A DNA stretch of 6,538 nt from Deferribacteraceae bacterium (GCA_031276055.1 JAISNW010000036.1:1-6538), one strand, 5' to 3'; shown: positions 1-4,781, counted from the stretch's first letter. Program-made: numbers and translations. Notes: generated from the sequence alone by a model not told the origin.

Positions 1-1
1 A

Positions 2-1138
2 GGGCACGTTGACCATGGCAAGACCACCCTGACTGCGGCGATAACATGCGTGCTGTCTACTAAGAACTTAGCAGAATATGTTGATTATGCGCATATAGAC
101 AATGCGCCTGAGGAGCGCGAGCGGGGGATAACTATAGCTACAGCGCATGTGGAGTATGAGAGCCAGAAGCGCCACTACGCCCATGTTGACTGTCCAGGCC
201 ATGCGGACTATGTAAAGAATATGATAACAGGCGCTGCTCAGATGGACGGGGCGATATTGGTTGTATCTGCGGCGGACGGTCCTATGCCTCAAACCAGAGA
301 GCATATAGTGCTTGCTAGGCAGGTTGGCGTTCCGTATATAGTAGTTTTTATGAACAAGTGCGATATGGTGGATGACGTTGAACTTTTAGATTTAGTGGAG
401 TTGGAGATACGCGACCTATTGAGCAAATATGAATTTCCCGGCGATGACACCCCTATAATTAAGGGGAGTGCATTAAAGGCGTTGGAGTCTCCGAAAGACG
501 TTGAGCAGACCAAGTGCATATGGGAGCTTTTAGAGCAGTTGGACAGTTATATTCCTGAACCTGAGCGGGTATTGGACAAGCCGTTTTTAATGCCTATTGA
601 GGATGTATTTTCTATATCAGGGCGCGGCACAGTTGTGACGGGTAGAGTTGATCGCGGCAAGATAAAGGTAGGCGAAGAGGTGGAGATAGTAGGCATACGC
701 GACACAGCTAAGACCACGGTGACGGGGGTGGAGATGTTCCGCAAGCTCTTAGATGAGGGTGTAGCGGGTGATAATATAGGGGTTCTTTTGCGGGGGACTA
801 AGAAGGATGAGGTTGAGCGCGGGCAGGTATTGGCTAAACCTAGTTCTATAACGCCGCACAAGAAGTTTAAGGCAGAGGCTTATATATTGACGAATGCAGA
901 GGGCGGCAGGCACACGCCGTTTTTTACAGGGTATCGTCCGCAATTTTATTTTAGGACTACAGATGTGACGGGGATAGTGACGTTGGCTTCAGGGGTTGAG
1001 ATGGTAATGCCTGGGGATAATATCAGCTGTGAAGTATCGTTAATATCGCCTGTGGCGATGGAGCAAGGTTTGCGCTTTGCCATAAGAGAGGGCGGACGCA
1101 CCGTTGGTGCGGGCGTGGTAAGCGAGATCATAGAGTAA
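2..1138 (+). CDS. tuf: Elongation factor Tu (EF-Tu), 5'-truncated by the window edge
   Basis: EF-Tu is the GTPase that carries aminoacyl-tRNA to the ribosomal A site in the cytoplasm. The visible frame has 378 residues and opens directly in the P-loop motif GHVDHGK, so about 18 N-terminal residues lie outside the window, judged against the E. coli protein. Numbering from the first visible residue, RGITI (switch I) is at 41-45, DCPGHAD (switch II with the catalytic His) at 63-69, NKCD at 118-121 and SALK at 156-159. Domains 2 and 3 follow, with the conserved [10 protein letters not shown] near 208 and the terminal [15 protein letters not shown] block. A GTG at 50 is an internal valine, not a start. 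All motifs are intact and the gene looks functional. Isoleucine codons are strikingly biased: by hand count 22 of 27 are ATA. rpmG follows after 17 nt. Many bacteria carry two tuf copies; one window cannot show whether this one does. Confidence 0.98.
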   Translation, partial: GHVDHGKTTLTAAITCVLSTKNLAEYVDYAHIDNAPEERERGITIATAHVEYESQKRHYAHVDCPGHADYVKNMITGAAQMDGAILVVSAADGPMPQTREHIVLARQVGVPYIVVFMNKCDMVDDVELLDLVELEIRDLLSKYEFPGDDTPIIKGSALKALESPKDVEQTKCIWELLEQLDSYIPEPERVLDKPFLMPIEDVFSISGRGTVVTGRVDRGKIKVGEEVEIVGIRDTAKTTVTGVEMFRKLLDEGVAGDNIGVLLRGTKKDEVERGQVLAKPSSITPHKKFKAEAYILTNAEGGRHTPFFTGYRPQFYFRTTDVTGIVTLASGVEMVMPGDNISCEVSLISPVAMEQGLRFAIREGGRTVGAGVVSEIIE

Positions 1139-1155
1139 ACACCCGGAGGGTAAAT

Positions 1156-1317
1156 ATGGCGGCAGATAGCACAGTAATAATTACGCTTGCCTGCACGGAG
1201 TGCAAAAGGCGCAACTATACCACCACAAAGAATAAAAAGACGTTGACTAAGAGGCTGGAGCTTAAAAAATACTGCCCCTTTGAAAGAAAGAGAACTCTGC
1301 ATAGGGAGTCAAAATAG
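1156..1317 (+). CDS. rpmG: 50S ribosomal protein bL33
   Basis: bL33 is a small protein of the large ribosomal subunit near the E site. The ORF encodes 53 residues, normal for the family, and begins at an ATG preceded by GGAGGG at 1145-1150 with 5 nt spacing. Recognisable family blocks are TLACTEC (residues 10-16), [11 protein letters not shown] (19-29), the LELKKYCP block (34-41) and the C-terminal TLHRESK (47-53). The first zinc-ribbon half, CTEC (Cys13, Cys16), is complete. The second half reads CPFE (Cys40 to Glu43), so the fourth Cys is replaced by an acidic residue. bL33 proteins are known with four, fewer or no cysteines, so zinc binding here is uncertain. The gene sits between tuf and tRNA-Trp, the usual position in many phyla, and probably shares a transcript with tuf. 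Confidence 0.96.
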   Translation: MAADSTVIITLACTECKRRNYTTTKNKKTLTKRLELKKYCPFERKRTLHRESK

Positions 1318-1369
1318 TTAGAGCAGCGCCCTTTATAACCCGCGGAGTAAACAGAATAGGATTGGAGAT

Positions 1370-1442
1370 AGACCAATAGCTCAATTGGCAGAGCACCGGT
1401 CTCCAAAACCGGGGGTTGGGGGTTCAAGTCCCTCTTGGTCTG
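1370..1442 (+). tRNA. trnW: tRNA-Trp (anticodon CCA)
   Basis: A full cloverleaf can be drawn by hand. The acceptor stem is AGACCAA (1370-1376) with TTGGTCT (1435-1441), seven pairs, and the discriminator is G1442. The D stem is GCTC (1379-1382) with GAGC (1391-1394). The anticodon stem is CCGGT (1396-1400) with ACCGG (1408-1412), enclosing the loop CTCCAAA with anticodon CCA at 1403-1405. The variable loop is GGGTT (1413-1417). The T stem is GGGGG (1418-1422) with CCCTC (1430-1434), including one G-U pair, around TTCAAGT. The discriminator G is typical of bacterial tRNA-Trp. The 3' CCA is not encoded (TTA follows), so it must be added by tRNA nucleotidyltransferase. A tRNA-Trp between rpmG and secE is a common arrangement. 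No convincing separate promoter is seen, so it is probably processed from the tuf-rpmG transcript. Confidence 0.98.
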
Positions 1443-1487
1443 TTATTGAACTGTTTTTTGTTAGAGAGAGCTGCTTAGGAGGAATAG

Positions 1488-1673
1488 ATGCCGTTTGAAC
1501 CTAAGGTATTTTATAAAGAAGTTCGAGAAGAGCTGCAAAAAGTTACATGGCCAACCAAAGAAAATACAGTCGCCACCTCTTTTGTGGTGGTGGTGGTGGT
1601 GATATTAATCACCTTGTATTTAGGAGCTGCAGACCTCTTTTTCTCGCAGATTTTCACTGCAATACTGGGGTAA
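1488..1673 (+). CDS. secE: Preprotein translocase subunit SecE, short single-span form
   Basis: SecE is the essential clamp subunit of the SecYEG protein-export channel in the inner membrane. The 61-residue product is the short form with one membrane span, unlike the three-span E. coli protein. The ATG at 1488 follows the strong ribosome binding site TAGGAGGA (1476-1483). The N-terminal amphipathic region (residues 3-29) includes the family signature EELQKVTWPTKEN. A single hydrophobic helix runs from about residue 31 to 48, and the C-terminal tail is about 12 residues. Within the helix, Val33-Val38 are encoded by six consecutive GTG codons. nusG begins 5 nt after the stop, the classic secE-nusG pair, and the spacing suggests translational coupling. 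Confidence 0.97.
   Translation: MPFEPKVFYKEVREELQKVTWPTKENTVATSFVVVVVVILITLYLGAADLFFSQIFTAILG
1584..1601 (+). repeat. (GTG)6 trinucleotide microsatellite inside secE
   Basis: Six perfect tandem GTG codons encode Val33-Val38 in the SecE membrane helix. On the complementary strand this is (CAC)6. Replication slippage would add or remove whole valines without breaking the frame, changing the length of the transmembrane helix. The repeat is seen directly; any variability is inference. Confidence 0.9.
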
Positions 1674-1678
1674 GCCAG

Positions 1679-2200
1679 ATGCCTAAACAGTGGTATGTCG
1701 TCCACACCTATTCCGGTTTTGAAAGACGGGTAAAAACCCTTTTAGAAAAGAAGATTGACGATCTTTCATTGCAAGATGAAATTGGAGAAGTTCTTATCCC
1801 TACTGAAGATGTTGTTGAGCTTAGAAAGGGTAAAAAGCATGTAAGCAAGAAGAAAACATTCCCAGGCTATATCCTTGTCAATATGAATATGGATATAAAC
1901 AATTGGCATATAGTGAAGTCTATCCCTAAAGTGACAGGATTTGTGGGAGGGCAATCGCCGTTCCCTGTTCCTGAAAGCGACGTTAAAGCTATAATGGATC
2001 TCGCGCGGGAGCAAGCGCCTAGGAATGTTTCTAAATACGTCAAAGGGGATCATATAGAGGTTGTAGACGGTCCTTTTTCCAGCTTTGAGGGGATAGTAGA
2101 TGAGGTGAATACTGAGCGGGAGAAAGTCCGAGTGATTGTAACAATCTTCGGCAGGCAGACCCCGCTGGAGCTTGATTACCTACAGATAAAGAGAAAGTAG
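1679..2200 (+). CDS. nusG: Transcription termination/antitermination protein NusG
   Basis: NusG binds RNA polymerase and either suppresses pausing or, through its KOW domain, contacts Rho or ribosomal protein uS10. The start at 1679 gives 173 residues, close to the usual 175-180, and begins with the canonical MPKQWYVVHTYSG. A longer frame opening at 1547 would add 44 residues that overlap secE out of frame and resemble nothing in the family, so it is rejected. The NGN domain spans about residues 3-108, with FPGYILV at 61-67 and the VTGFVGG block at 85-91. The KOW domain covers about 121-173, with KGDHIEVVDGPF at 122-133 and FGRQTPLELDYLQIKR at its end. Only a weak Shine-Dalgarno-like GGGG (1667-1670) lies upstream, inside the end of secE, which fits re-initiation after SecE translation. 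rplK follows after 40 nt. Confidence 0.97.
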   Translation: MPKQWYVVHTYSGFERRVKTLLEKKIDDLSLQDEIGEVLIPTEDVVELRKGKKHVSKKKTFPGYILVNMNMDINNWHIVKSIPKVTGFVGGQSPFPVPESDVKAIMDLAREQAPRNVSKYVKGDHIEVVDGPFSSFEGIVDEVNTEREKVRVIVTIFGRQTPLELDYLQIKRK

Positions 2201-2207
2201 CTTTTGG

Positions 2208-2225
2208 TTAGCTGTTGAATGCTAA
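2208..2225 (+). promoter_or_regulatory. Small hairpin just upstream of the rplK ribosome binding site
   Basis: TTAGC (2208-2212) and GCTAA (2221-2225) form a perfect 5-bp stem around an 8-nt loop. It ends three bases before the rplK Shine-Dalgarno AGGAG (2229-2233). In other bacteria uL1 represses the rplK-rplA mRNA by binding a site near the rplK start that mimics its rRNA target. This hairpin is in the right place, but I cannot match the L1 consensus, so the operator role is only a possibility. Confidence 0.3.
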
Positions 2226-2240
2226 ATTAGGAGATAGAGA

Positions 2241-2666
2241 ATGGCTAAAAAAGTCATGGGGCAAGTTAAATTGCAGATTCCCGCGGGGAAAGCTAATCCG
2301 ACGCCGCCGGTCGGTCCGGCGCTAGGTCAACGCGGCGTAAATATTATGGAGTTTTGTAAGGCGTTCAACGCACAAACCCAGTCGCTTGGAGACTGCATCG
2401 TGCCTGTTATAATTACCGTTTATGAGGATAGGAGCTTTACATTTATAACAAAAACCTCTCCTGTTTCCCAACTCATAAAAAAAGAGCTCAAAATTGATAA
2501 GGGTTCTGCCGCGCCGAACAAAACAAAGGTTGGAACTCTCACAAAGGCGCAGTTGAAGAGCATTGCAGAGAAGAAACTTTCAGACTTAAACACAGATGAT
2601 GTAGAAAAGGCGGCAAAAAGCGTTGCAGGGGCAGCGCGCAGTATGGGGATAGATGTAGAGCTTTAG
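2241..2666 (+). CDS. rplK: 50S ribosomal protein uL11
   Basis: uL11 binds the GTPase-associated region of 23S rRNA at the base of the factor-recruiting stalk. In several bacteria it is also needed for RelA activation. The product is 141 residues, the standard length. The ATG at 2241 is preceded by AGGAG (2229-2233) with 7 nt spacing. The N-terminal domain carries the proline-rich [20 protein letters not shown] (residues 14-33); the prolines here belong to the thiostrepton/micrococcin contact region and are all present. [13 protein letters not shown] (32-44) and [12 protein letters not shown] (63-74) are conserved. The C-terminal rRNA-binding domain includes APNKTKVG (91-98) and ends with the GAARSMGI motif (130-137). 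The spacer to rplA is unusually long (92 nt) and structured. Confidence 0.98.
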   Translation: MAKKVMGQVKLQIPAGKANPTPPVGPALGQRGVNIMEFCKAFNAQTQSLGDCIVPVIITVYEDRSFTFITKTSPVSQLIKKELKIDKGSAAPNKTKVGTLTKAQLKSIAEKKLSDLNTDDVEKAAKSVAGAARSMGIDVEL

Positions 2667-2683
2667 CGGCGCTTTAGCCCTCT

Positions 2684-2747
2684 TTCCGTGTGCGGAACGA
2701 CCTGAACCGCCTCGGAGTTGTATTTCAGGCAGCATAAGAAAATATGC
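2684..2747 (+). promoter_or_regulatory. Three-hairpin spacer/leader between rplK and rplA
   Basis: The 92-nt rplK-rplA spacer contains three consecutive perfect stems. TTCCG (2684-2688) pairs with CGGAA (2693-2697) around TGTG. CCTGAA (2701-2706) pairs with TTCAGG (2724-2729), with an internal CCG/CGG. GCATA (2732-2736) pairs with TATGC (2743-2747) around AGAAAA. The last stem touches the rplA Shine-Dalgarno GGAGGA at 2748. In E. coli and many others the two genes are only a few bases apart, so this looks like a translational control or mRNA-processing element. The stems are seen; the function is inferred. No U-run follows, so it is not an intrinsic terminator. Confidence 0.45.
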
Positions 2748-2753
2748 GGAGGA
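2748..2753 (+). promoter_or_regulatory. Ribosome binding site that fixes the rplA start
   Basis: GGAGGA lies 5 nt before the ATG at 2759. An in-frame ATG at 2744 is upstream of and overlaps this site and has no Shine-Dalgarno sequence of its own, so 2759 is the better start. Confidence 0.85.
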
Positions 2754-2758
2754 TAAGT

Positions 2759-3469
2759 ATGGCGAAAGCCGGGAAAAAGTATCTGAAGGCAGCAGCACAG
2801 GTGGAAAAAGAGAGGTATTACGAGCCTCTTGCCGCCATTGAGCTTGCAAAAAGTGCGGCGTTTGCAAAGTTTGATGAGTCGGTTGAGGTTTCCGTTAAAC
2901 TCGGCGTTGAACCTGAACATGCAGATCAGATAGTGCGGGGGAGTGTTTCGCTCCCTCACGGCACAGGCAAAACCGTTAGAGTTTTAGTATTTGCCAAAGG
3001 AGAGAAGGCAAAAGAAGCTCTAGCCAGCGGTGCAGACTATGTGGGAGAAGAAGATATGATCGCTAAGGTGGAAAGCGGTTGGCTCGGCTTTGACCGTGTG
3101 GTGGCTACACCGGATATGATGAGCAAAGTCTCTAAAGTTGCTAAACGTCTAGGAACACAAGGGCTTATGCCTAATCCTAAACTAGGCACAGTCACAAACG
3201 ATCTTGCTAATATTGTAAAGCAGATCAAGGCGGGGCGGATAGAGTTCAAAACAGAGAAAAAGGCAGGGAATATCCACGCTATAATCGGCAAACGCAGCTT
3301 TGAACCCGCGCACCTGCTAGCTAATCTAAAGGCGTTCATTGATGCCTTAATTAAACTTAAACCTGCTGCAAGCAAAGGGGTTTACATCCGCTCTGTCAGC
3401 ATCTCCACCACTATGGGGGCAGGGATTAAGGTTGATACGGCGGCGCTGCTTCAAAACCTGAATGTTTAG
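2759..3469 (+). CDS. rplA: 50S ribosomal protein uL1
   Basis: uL1 forms the mobile L1 stalk that escorts deacylated tRNA out of the E site, and in many bacteria it represses its own operon. The product from 2759 is 236 residues, within the usual 225-240, and begins MAKAGKKYLKAA. Domain I is at about residues 1-67 and 160-236, and domain II is inserted between them. Conserved blocks include AFAKFDESVEVSVKLGV (34-50), VRGSVSLPHGTGKTVRVLVF (59-78), GLMPNPKLGTVT (135-146), and the RNA-binding C-terminus GVYIRSVSISTTMGAGIKVD (207-226). The residues before GLMPNPK read LGTQ, where LGP(R/K) is more usual; this is a mild variation. The 3' end of the gene contains one arm of a 9-bp inverted repeat that extends into the L10 leader. 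Confidence 0.98.
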   Translation: MAKAGKKYLKAAAQVEKERYYEPLAAIELAKSAAFAKFDESVEVSVKLGVEPEHADQIVRGSVSLPHGTGKTVRVLVFAKGEKAKEALASGADYVGEEDMIAKVESGWLGFDRVVATPDMMSKVSKVAKRLGTQGLMPNPKLGTVTNDLANIVKQIKAGRIEFKTEKKAGNIHAIIGKRSFEPAHLLANLKAFIDALIKLKPAASKGVYIRSVSISTTMGAGIKVDTAALLQNLNV

Positions 3470-3481
3470 TAGTTGAAGCAG
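3446..3481 (+). repeat. 9-bp perfect inverted repeat across the rplA stop codon
   Basis: CTGCTTCAA (3446-3454, inside rplA) is exactly complementary to TTGAAGCAG (3473-3481), with an 18-nt loop that contains the rplA stop (3467-3469). A near copy of the right arm, TTGAAG-A-CAG (3505-3514), lies in the L10 leader, so the left arm has two possible partners. A seven-T run (3495-3501) lies 13 nt beyond the hairpin, too far for a standard terminator. Confidence 0.6.
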
Positions 3482-3502
3482 AGAGCGAGTGTGATTTTTT
3501 TC

Positions 3503-3572
3503 AGTTGAAGACAGCGGGGGGCGGCTTTTCGCCGCCATAATGCCCGCAGAGACATATGTTTAATACATGTGT
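3503..3572 (+). promoter_or_regulatory. Ribosomal protein L10 leader (uL10/bL12 binding RNA element)
   Basis: The spacer before rplJ matches the known L10 leader pattern, in which the uL10-bL12 complex binds mRNA that mimics its 23S rRNA site. The hallmark TTGAAGACAG (3505-3514) is on the 5' strand of the kink-turn region. A stem GCGGG (3514-3518) / CCCGC (3543-3547) encloses a very stable hairpin GGCGGC (3520-3525) / GCCGCC (3531-3536) with loop TTTTC. AGAGAC (3548-3553) is on the opposite kink-turn strand. A further stem ACATATGT (3552-3559) / ACATGTGT (3565-3572) follows with one G-U pair. The identification rests on motif, fold and position in front of rplJ; no covariance model was run. 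The expected role is feedback control of rplJ-rplL, and possibly rpoBC. Confidence 0.85.
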
Positions 3573-3582
3573 TGATTTTTTT
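3552..3582 (+). terminator. Candidate attenuator: AT-rich hairpin plus T7 before rplJ
   Basis: An 8-bp stem (3552-3559 with 3565-3572, one G-U, loop TTAAT) is followed after TGA by seven T residues (3576-3582), directly before the rplJ Shine-Dalgarno site. The layout resembles an attenuator of the kind linked to L10 leaders in some bacteria. The stem is AT-rich and separated from the T-run by three bases, so termination would be weak at best. It may instead just be the third helix of the leader. Confidence 0.35.
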
Positions 3583-3588
3583 AGGAGG
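3583..3588 (+). promoter_or_regulatory. Ribosome binding site that selects a TTG start for rplJ
   Basis: AGGAGG is a perfect Shine-Dalgarno core 6 nt upstream of TTG at 3595. The only in-frame ATG upstream (3556) lies inside the leader hairpin and has no such site. GTCTCT (3590-3595), between this site and the start codon, is complementary to AGAGAC (3548-3553) in the leader. Confidence 0.85.
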
Positions 3589-3594
3589 CGTCTC

Positions 3595-4131
3595 TTGAAG
3601 AAGAAAGAACAGAAGATTGAGGAAGCTAAAGGTTTAGCTCAAGAGTTTAATACGGCGGAGGGTGTGATCCTCGCCGCATACCAGGGGCTTACCTTTTCTC
3701 AACAAGACACTGTGAGGCGCAGTGTAAAATCCGCAGGCAACGATTTTAAGGTGGTAAAAAACACCCTGCTGAAAAAAGCGTTTGCAGAGAGCGGAATAAG
3801 CGGGCTGGATGAATATCTTGCTAAATCCACTGCACTGTTATTGGTGCGCAAAGATTTCGCCGCAGCAGCTAAAACCATAACGAAGTATGCTAGAGATTTT
3901 GCTCCGCTGGCCGTTAAAGCGGGGTATCTGGATGGCAGACTTCTAAATGCAAAAGAGGTGGCGGTTATATCAGAGCTGCCTTCTAGGGAGGCGCTGCTCG
4001 CAAACGGCCTCTCCACCAAGACCGCACCTGCACAGAATTTTGTTTCTGTGCTGTCCAACATTCCCCGCGGTCTATTAAATGTGCTTAAAGCCGTAGGGGA
4101 GAAACAAGCGGCGGCTGAGGCTGCCCTGTAA
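3595..4131 (+). CDS. rplJ: 50S ribosomal protein uL10 (TTG start)
   Basis: uL10 anchors the bL12 dimers to the ribosome and, bound to bL12, usually represses its own mRNA. Starting at the TTG at 3595 gives 178 residues beginning MKKKEQKIEEAKGLAQEF, a normal uL10 N-terminus and length. An ATG start at 3556 would add 13 residues read from the leader RNA and is unlikely. The rRNA-binding domain contains AAYQGLTFSQQDTVRRSVK (residues 27-45) and the signature FKVVKNTLLKKA (51-62). A conserved hydrophobic LLLV block follows at 81-84. The C-terminal helix that binds bL12 dimers is about 143-178, with NIPRGLLNVLKAVGEKQ (155-171). The length of that helix sets how many bL12 dimers bind; I did not assign a number. 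The stop codon is embedded in a 14-bp palindrome, and rplL starts 34 nt later. Confidence 0.97.
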   Translation: MKKKEQKIEEAKGLAQEFNTAEGVILAAYQGLTFSQQDTVRRSVKSAGNDFKVVKNTLLKKAFAESGISGLDEYLAKSTALLLVRKDFAAAAKTITKYARDFAPLAVKAGYLDGRLLNAKEVAVISELPSREALLANGLSTKTAPAQNFVSVLSNIPRGLLNVLKAVGEKQAAAEAAL

Positions 4132-4143
4132 GGTTTAAACCTT
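4130..4143 (+). repeat. 14-bp perfect palindrome over the rplJ stop codon
   Basis: AAGGTTTAAACCTT reads identically on both strands and includes the last two bases of the rplJ TAA stop. As RNA it can fold to a 5-bp stem with a TTAA loop, followed by the U-rich TTATTTATT just before the rplL Shine-Dalgarno AAGGAG (4153-4158). It could be a weak pause or processing site in the short rplJ-rplL gap, or chance. Confidence 0.6.
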
Positions 4144-4165
4144 TTATTTATTAAGGAGATTTGCT

Positions 4166-4546
4166 ATGTCTGTTACAAAGGCTGAGGTTATCGAGTTTAT
4201 TAAGAATATGCGTTCCATAGAGCTCGCCGATTTTGTGAAAGAGCTTGAGGGGATTTTCGGCGTGTCCGCCGCGGCTCCTGCCGCCGCTGCCAGTGCAGCC
4301 GCACCGGGCGCTGCAGCTGTAGTGGTTGAAGAAAAGACTGAGTTTGATGTTATCCTCACGGAATCAGGCGCAGAAAAGGTAAAAGTCATCAAGGTTGTCC
4401 GCGAGATCACCGGACTTGGCTTAAAAGAAGCAAAAGCCCTTGTAGACGAAGCTCCAAAGCCTGTTAAAACTGGAATTTCTAAGGGCGAAGCCGAAAAGAT
4501 TTTGGCGTCTATCACAGAAGTAGGCGGAAAGGGCGAAATTAAATAA
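4166..4546 (+). CDS. rplL: 50S ribosomal protein bL12 (L7/L12)
   Basis: bL12 is the multicopy stalk protein that recruits EF-Tu, EF-G and other translational GTPases. The product is 126 residues, typical of the family, from an ATG preceded by AAGGAG (4153-4158) with 7 nt spacing. The N-terminal dimerisation and uL10-binding domain is about residues 1-33. A flexible Ala/Pro/Gly hinge follows at 34-51. The C-terminal factor-binding domain is 55-126, with TEFDVIL (58-64), the [20 protein letters not shown] helix region (71-90) and [20 protein letters not shown] (92-111). The C-terminal end reads GGKGEIK where a Val or Glu often stands before the last residues; this is minor. Isoleucine codons are mostly ATC and ATT (10 of 11), the opposite of tuf. 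The U-run just after the stop (4550-4555) has no hairpin before it, so transcription probably continues into rpoB. Confidence 0.98.
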   Translation: MSVTKAEVIEFIKNMRSIELADFVKELEGIFGVSAAAPAAAASAAAPGAAAVVVEEKTEFDVILTESGAEKVKVIKVVREITGLGLKEAKALVDEAPKPVKTGISKGEAEKILASITEVGGKGEIK

Positions 4547-4615
4547 CTATTTTTTCTTAAAAGTCCGATAAGTGCCTGAAAAAGCACAAAATACGCGGGC
4601 TGTCCGCAGCAGTGT

Positions 4616-4650
4616 AAGGCGTGGAAGCGGAGATATTCGCTTTACGCCTT
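4616..4650 (+). promoter_or_regulatory. Long bulged hairpin in the rplL-rpoB spacer
   Basis: AAGGCGTG (4616-4623) pairs with TACGCCTT (4643-4650), G4624 is bulged, and AAGCGGA (4625-4631) pairs with TTCGCTT (4636-4642) around a GATA loop. This gives 15 pairs, two of them G-U, with one bulge. No U-run follows. In E. coli the rplL-rpoB gap holds an attenuator and an RNase III processing site, and this helix is in the equivalent place. The pairing is seen; an RNase III or attenuation role is inferred by analogy. Confidence 0.5.
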
Positions 4651-4680
4651 TGATATTAGGTAGATGCGGCGTTGAACCGT

Positions 4681-4756
4681 TGCACGCGGGGAGAGGTTGG
4701 ATTGAGGGGGCGATAATCCCCCTCATCTATCTATCTTTCGTCCCGTGCAGGTGCAA
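4681..4756 (+). promoter_or_regulatory. Second structured element upstream of rpoB, with a G5/C5 hairpin
   Basis: TGAGGGGG (4703-4710) and CCCCCTCA (4718-4725) form a perfect 8-bp, GC-rich stem with a 7-nt loop. It is nested between TGCACGCGGG (4681-4690) and CCCGTGCA (4742-4749), which can pair with a small bulge; TTGCAC (4680-4685) is also complementary to GTGCAA (4751-4756), giving a competing outer pairing. The hairpin is followed by a pyrimidine tract (TCTATCTATCTTTCG), not a run of T, so it is not a classical terminator. The structure ends about 20 nt before the rpoB ribosome binding site and may control the ratio of rpoBC to rplJL expression. Confidence 0.5.
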
Positions 4757-4775
4757 GACGCTTGATTTTACAGAT

Positions 4776-4781
4776 AGGTGG
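4776..4781 (+). promoter_or_regulatory. Ribosome binding site of rpoB
   Basis: AGGTGG differs by one base from the AGGAGG consensus and lies 4 nt before the ATG at 4786. It is weaker and closer than the sites of the ribosomal protein genes upstream, which may limit rpoB translation relative to theirs. Confidence 0.7.

Noticed and set aside
1308..1339. A possible promoter for tRNA-Trp with a TATAAC -10 box at 1334-1339
   Set aside because: No acceptable -35 hexamer lies at 16-18 nt spacing, and co-transcription from upstream is the simpler explanation.
946..1427. Overlapping minus-strand frames opposite tuf 3' end, rpmG and tRNA-Trp
   Set aside because: They lie antisense to well-supported genes, including a tRNA, and have no family similarity.
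1443..1487. The T6 tract after tRNA-Trp as a terminator
   Set aside because: No independent hairpin immediately precedes it; only the tRNA itself is nearby, 10 nt upstream.
1547..1678. A 44-residue N-terminal extension of NusG
   Set aside because: It overlaps secE in another frame, has no ribosome binding site and no family similarity; the canonical MPKQWYVVHTYSG begins at 1679.
3473..3501. A promoter reading of TTGAAG plus the T-rich stretch before rplJ
   Set aside because: The T-run is not a -10 box, and the sequence is better explained by the inverted repeat and the L10 leader.
4144..4587. A 147-codon minus-strand frame opposite rplL
   Set aside because: It is a shadow of the alanine-rich rplL coding sequence; its composition is low-complexity and there is no initiation signal.
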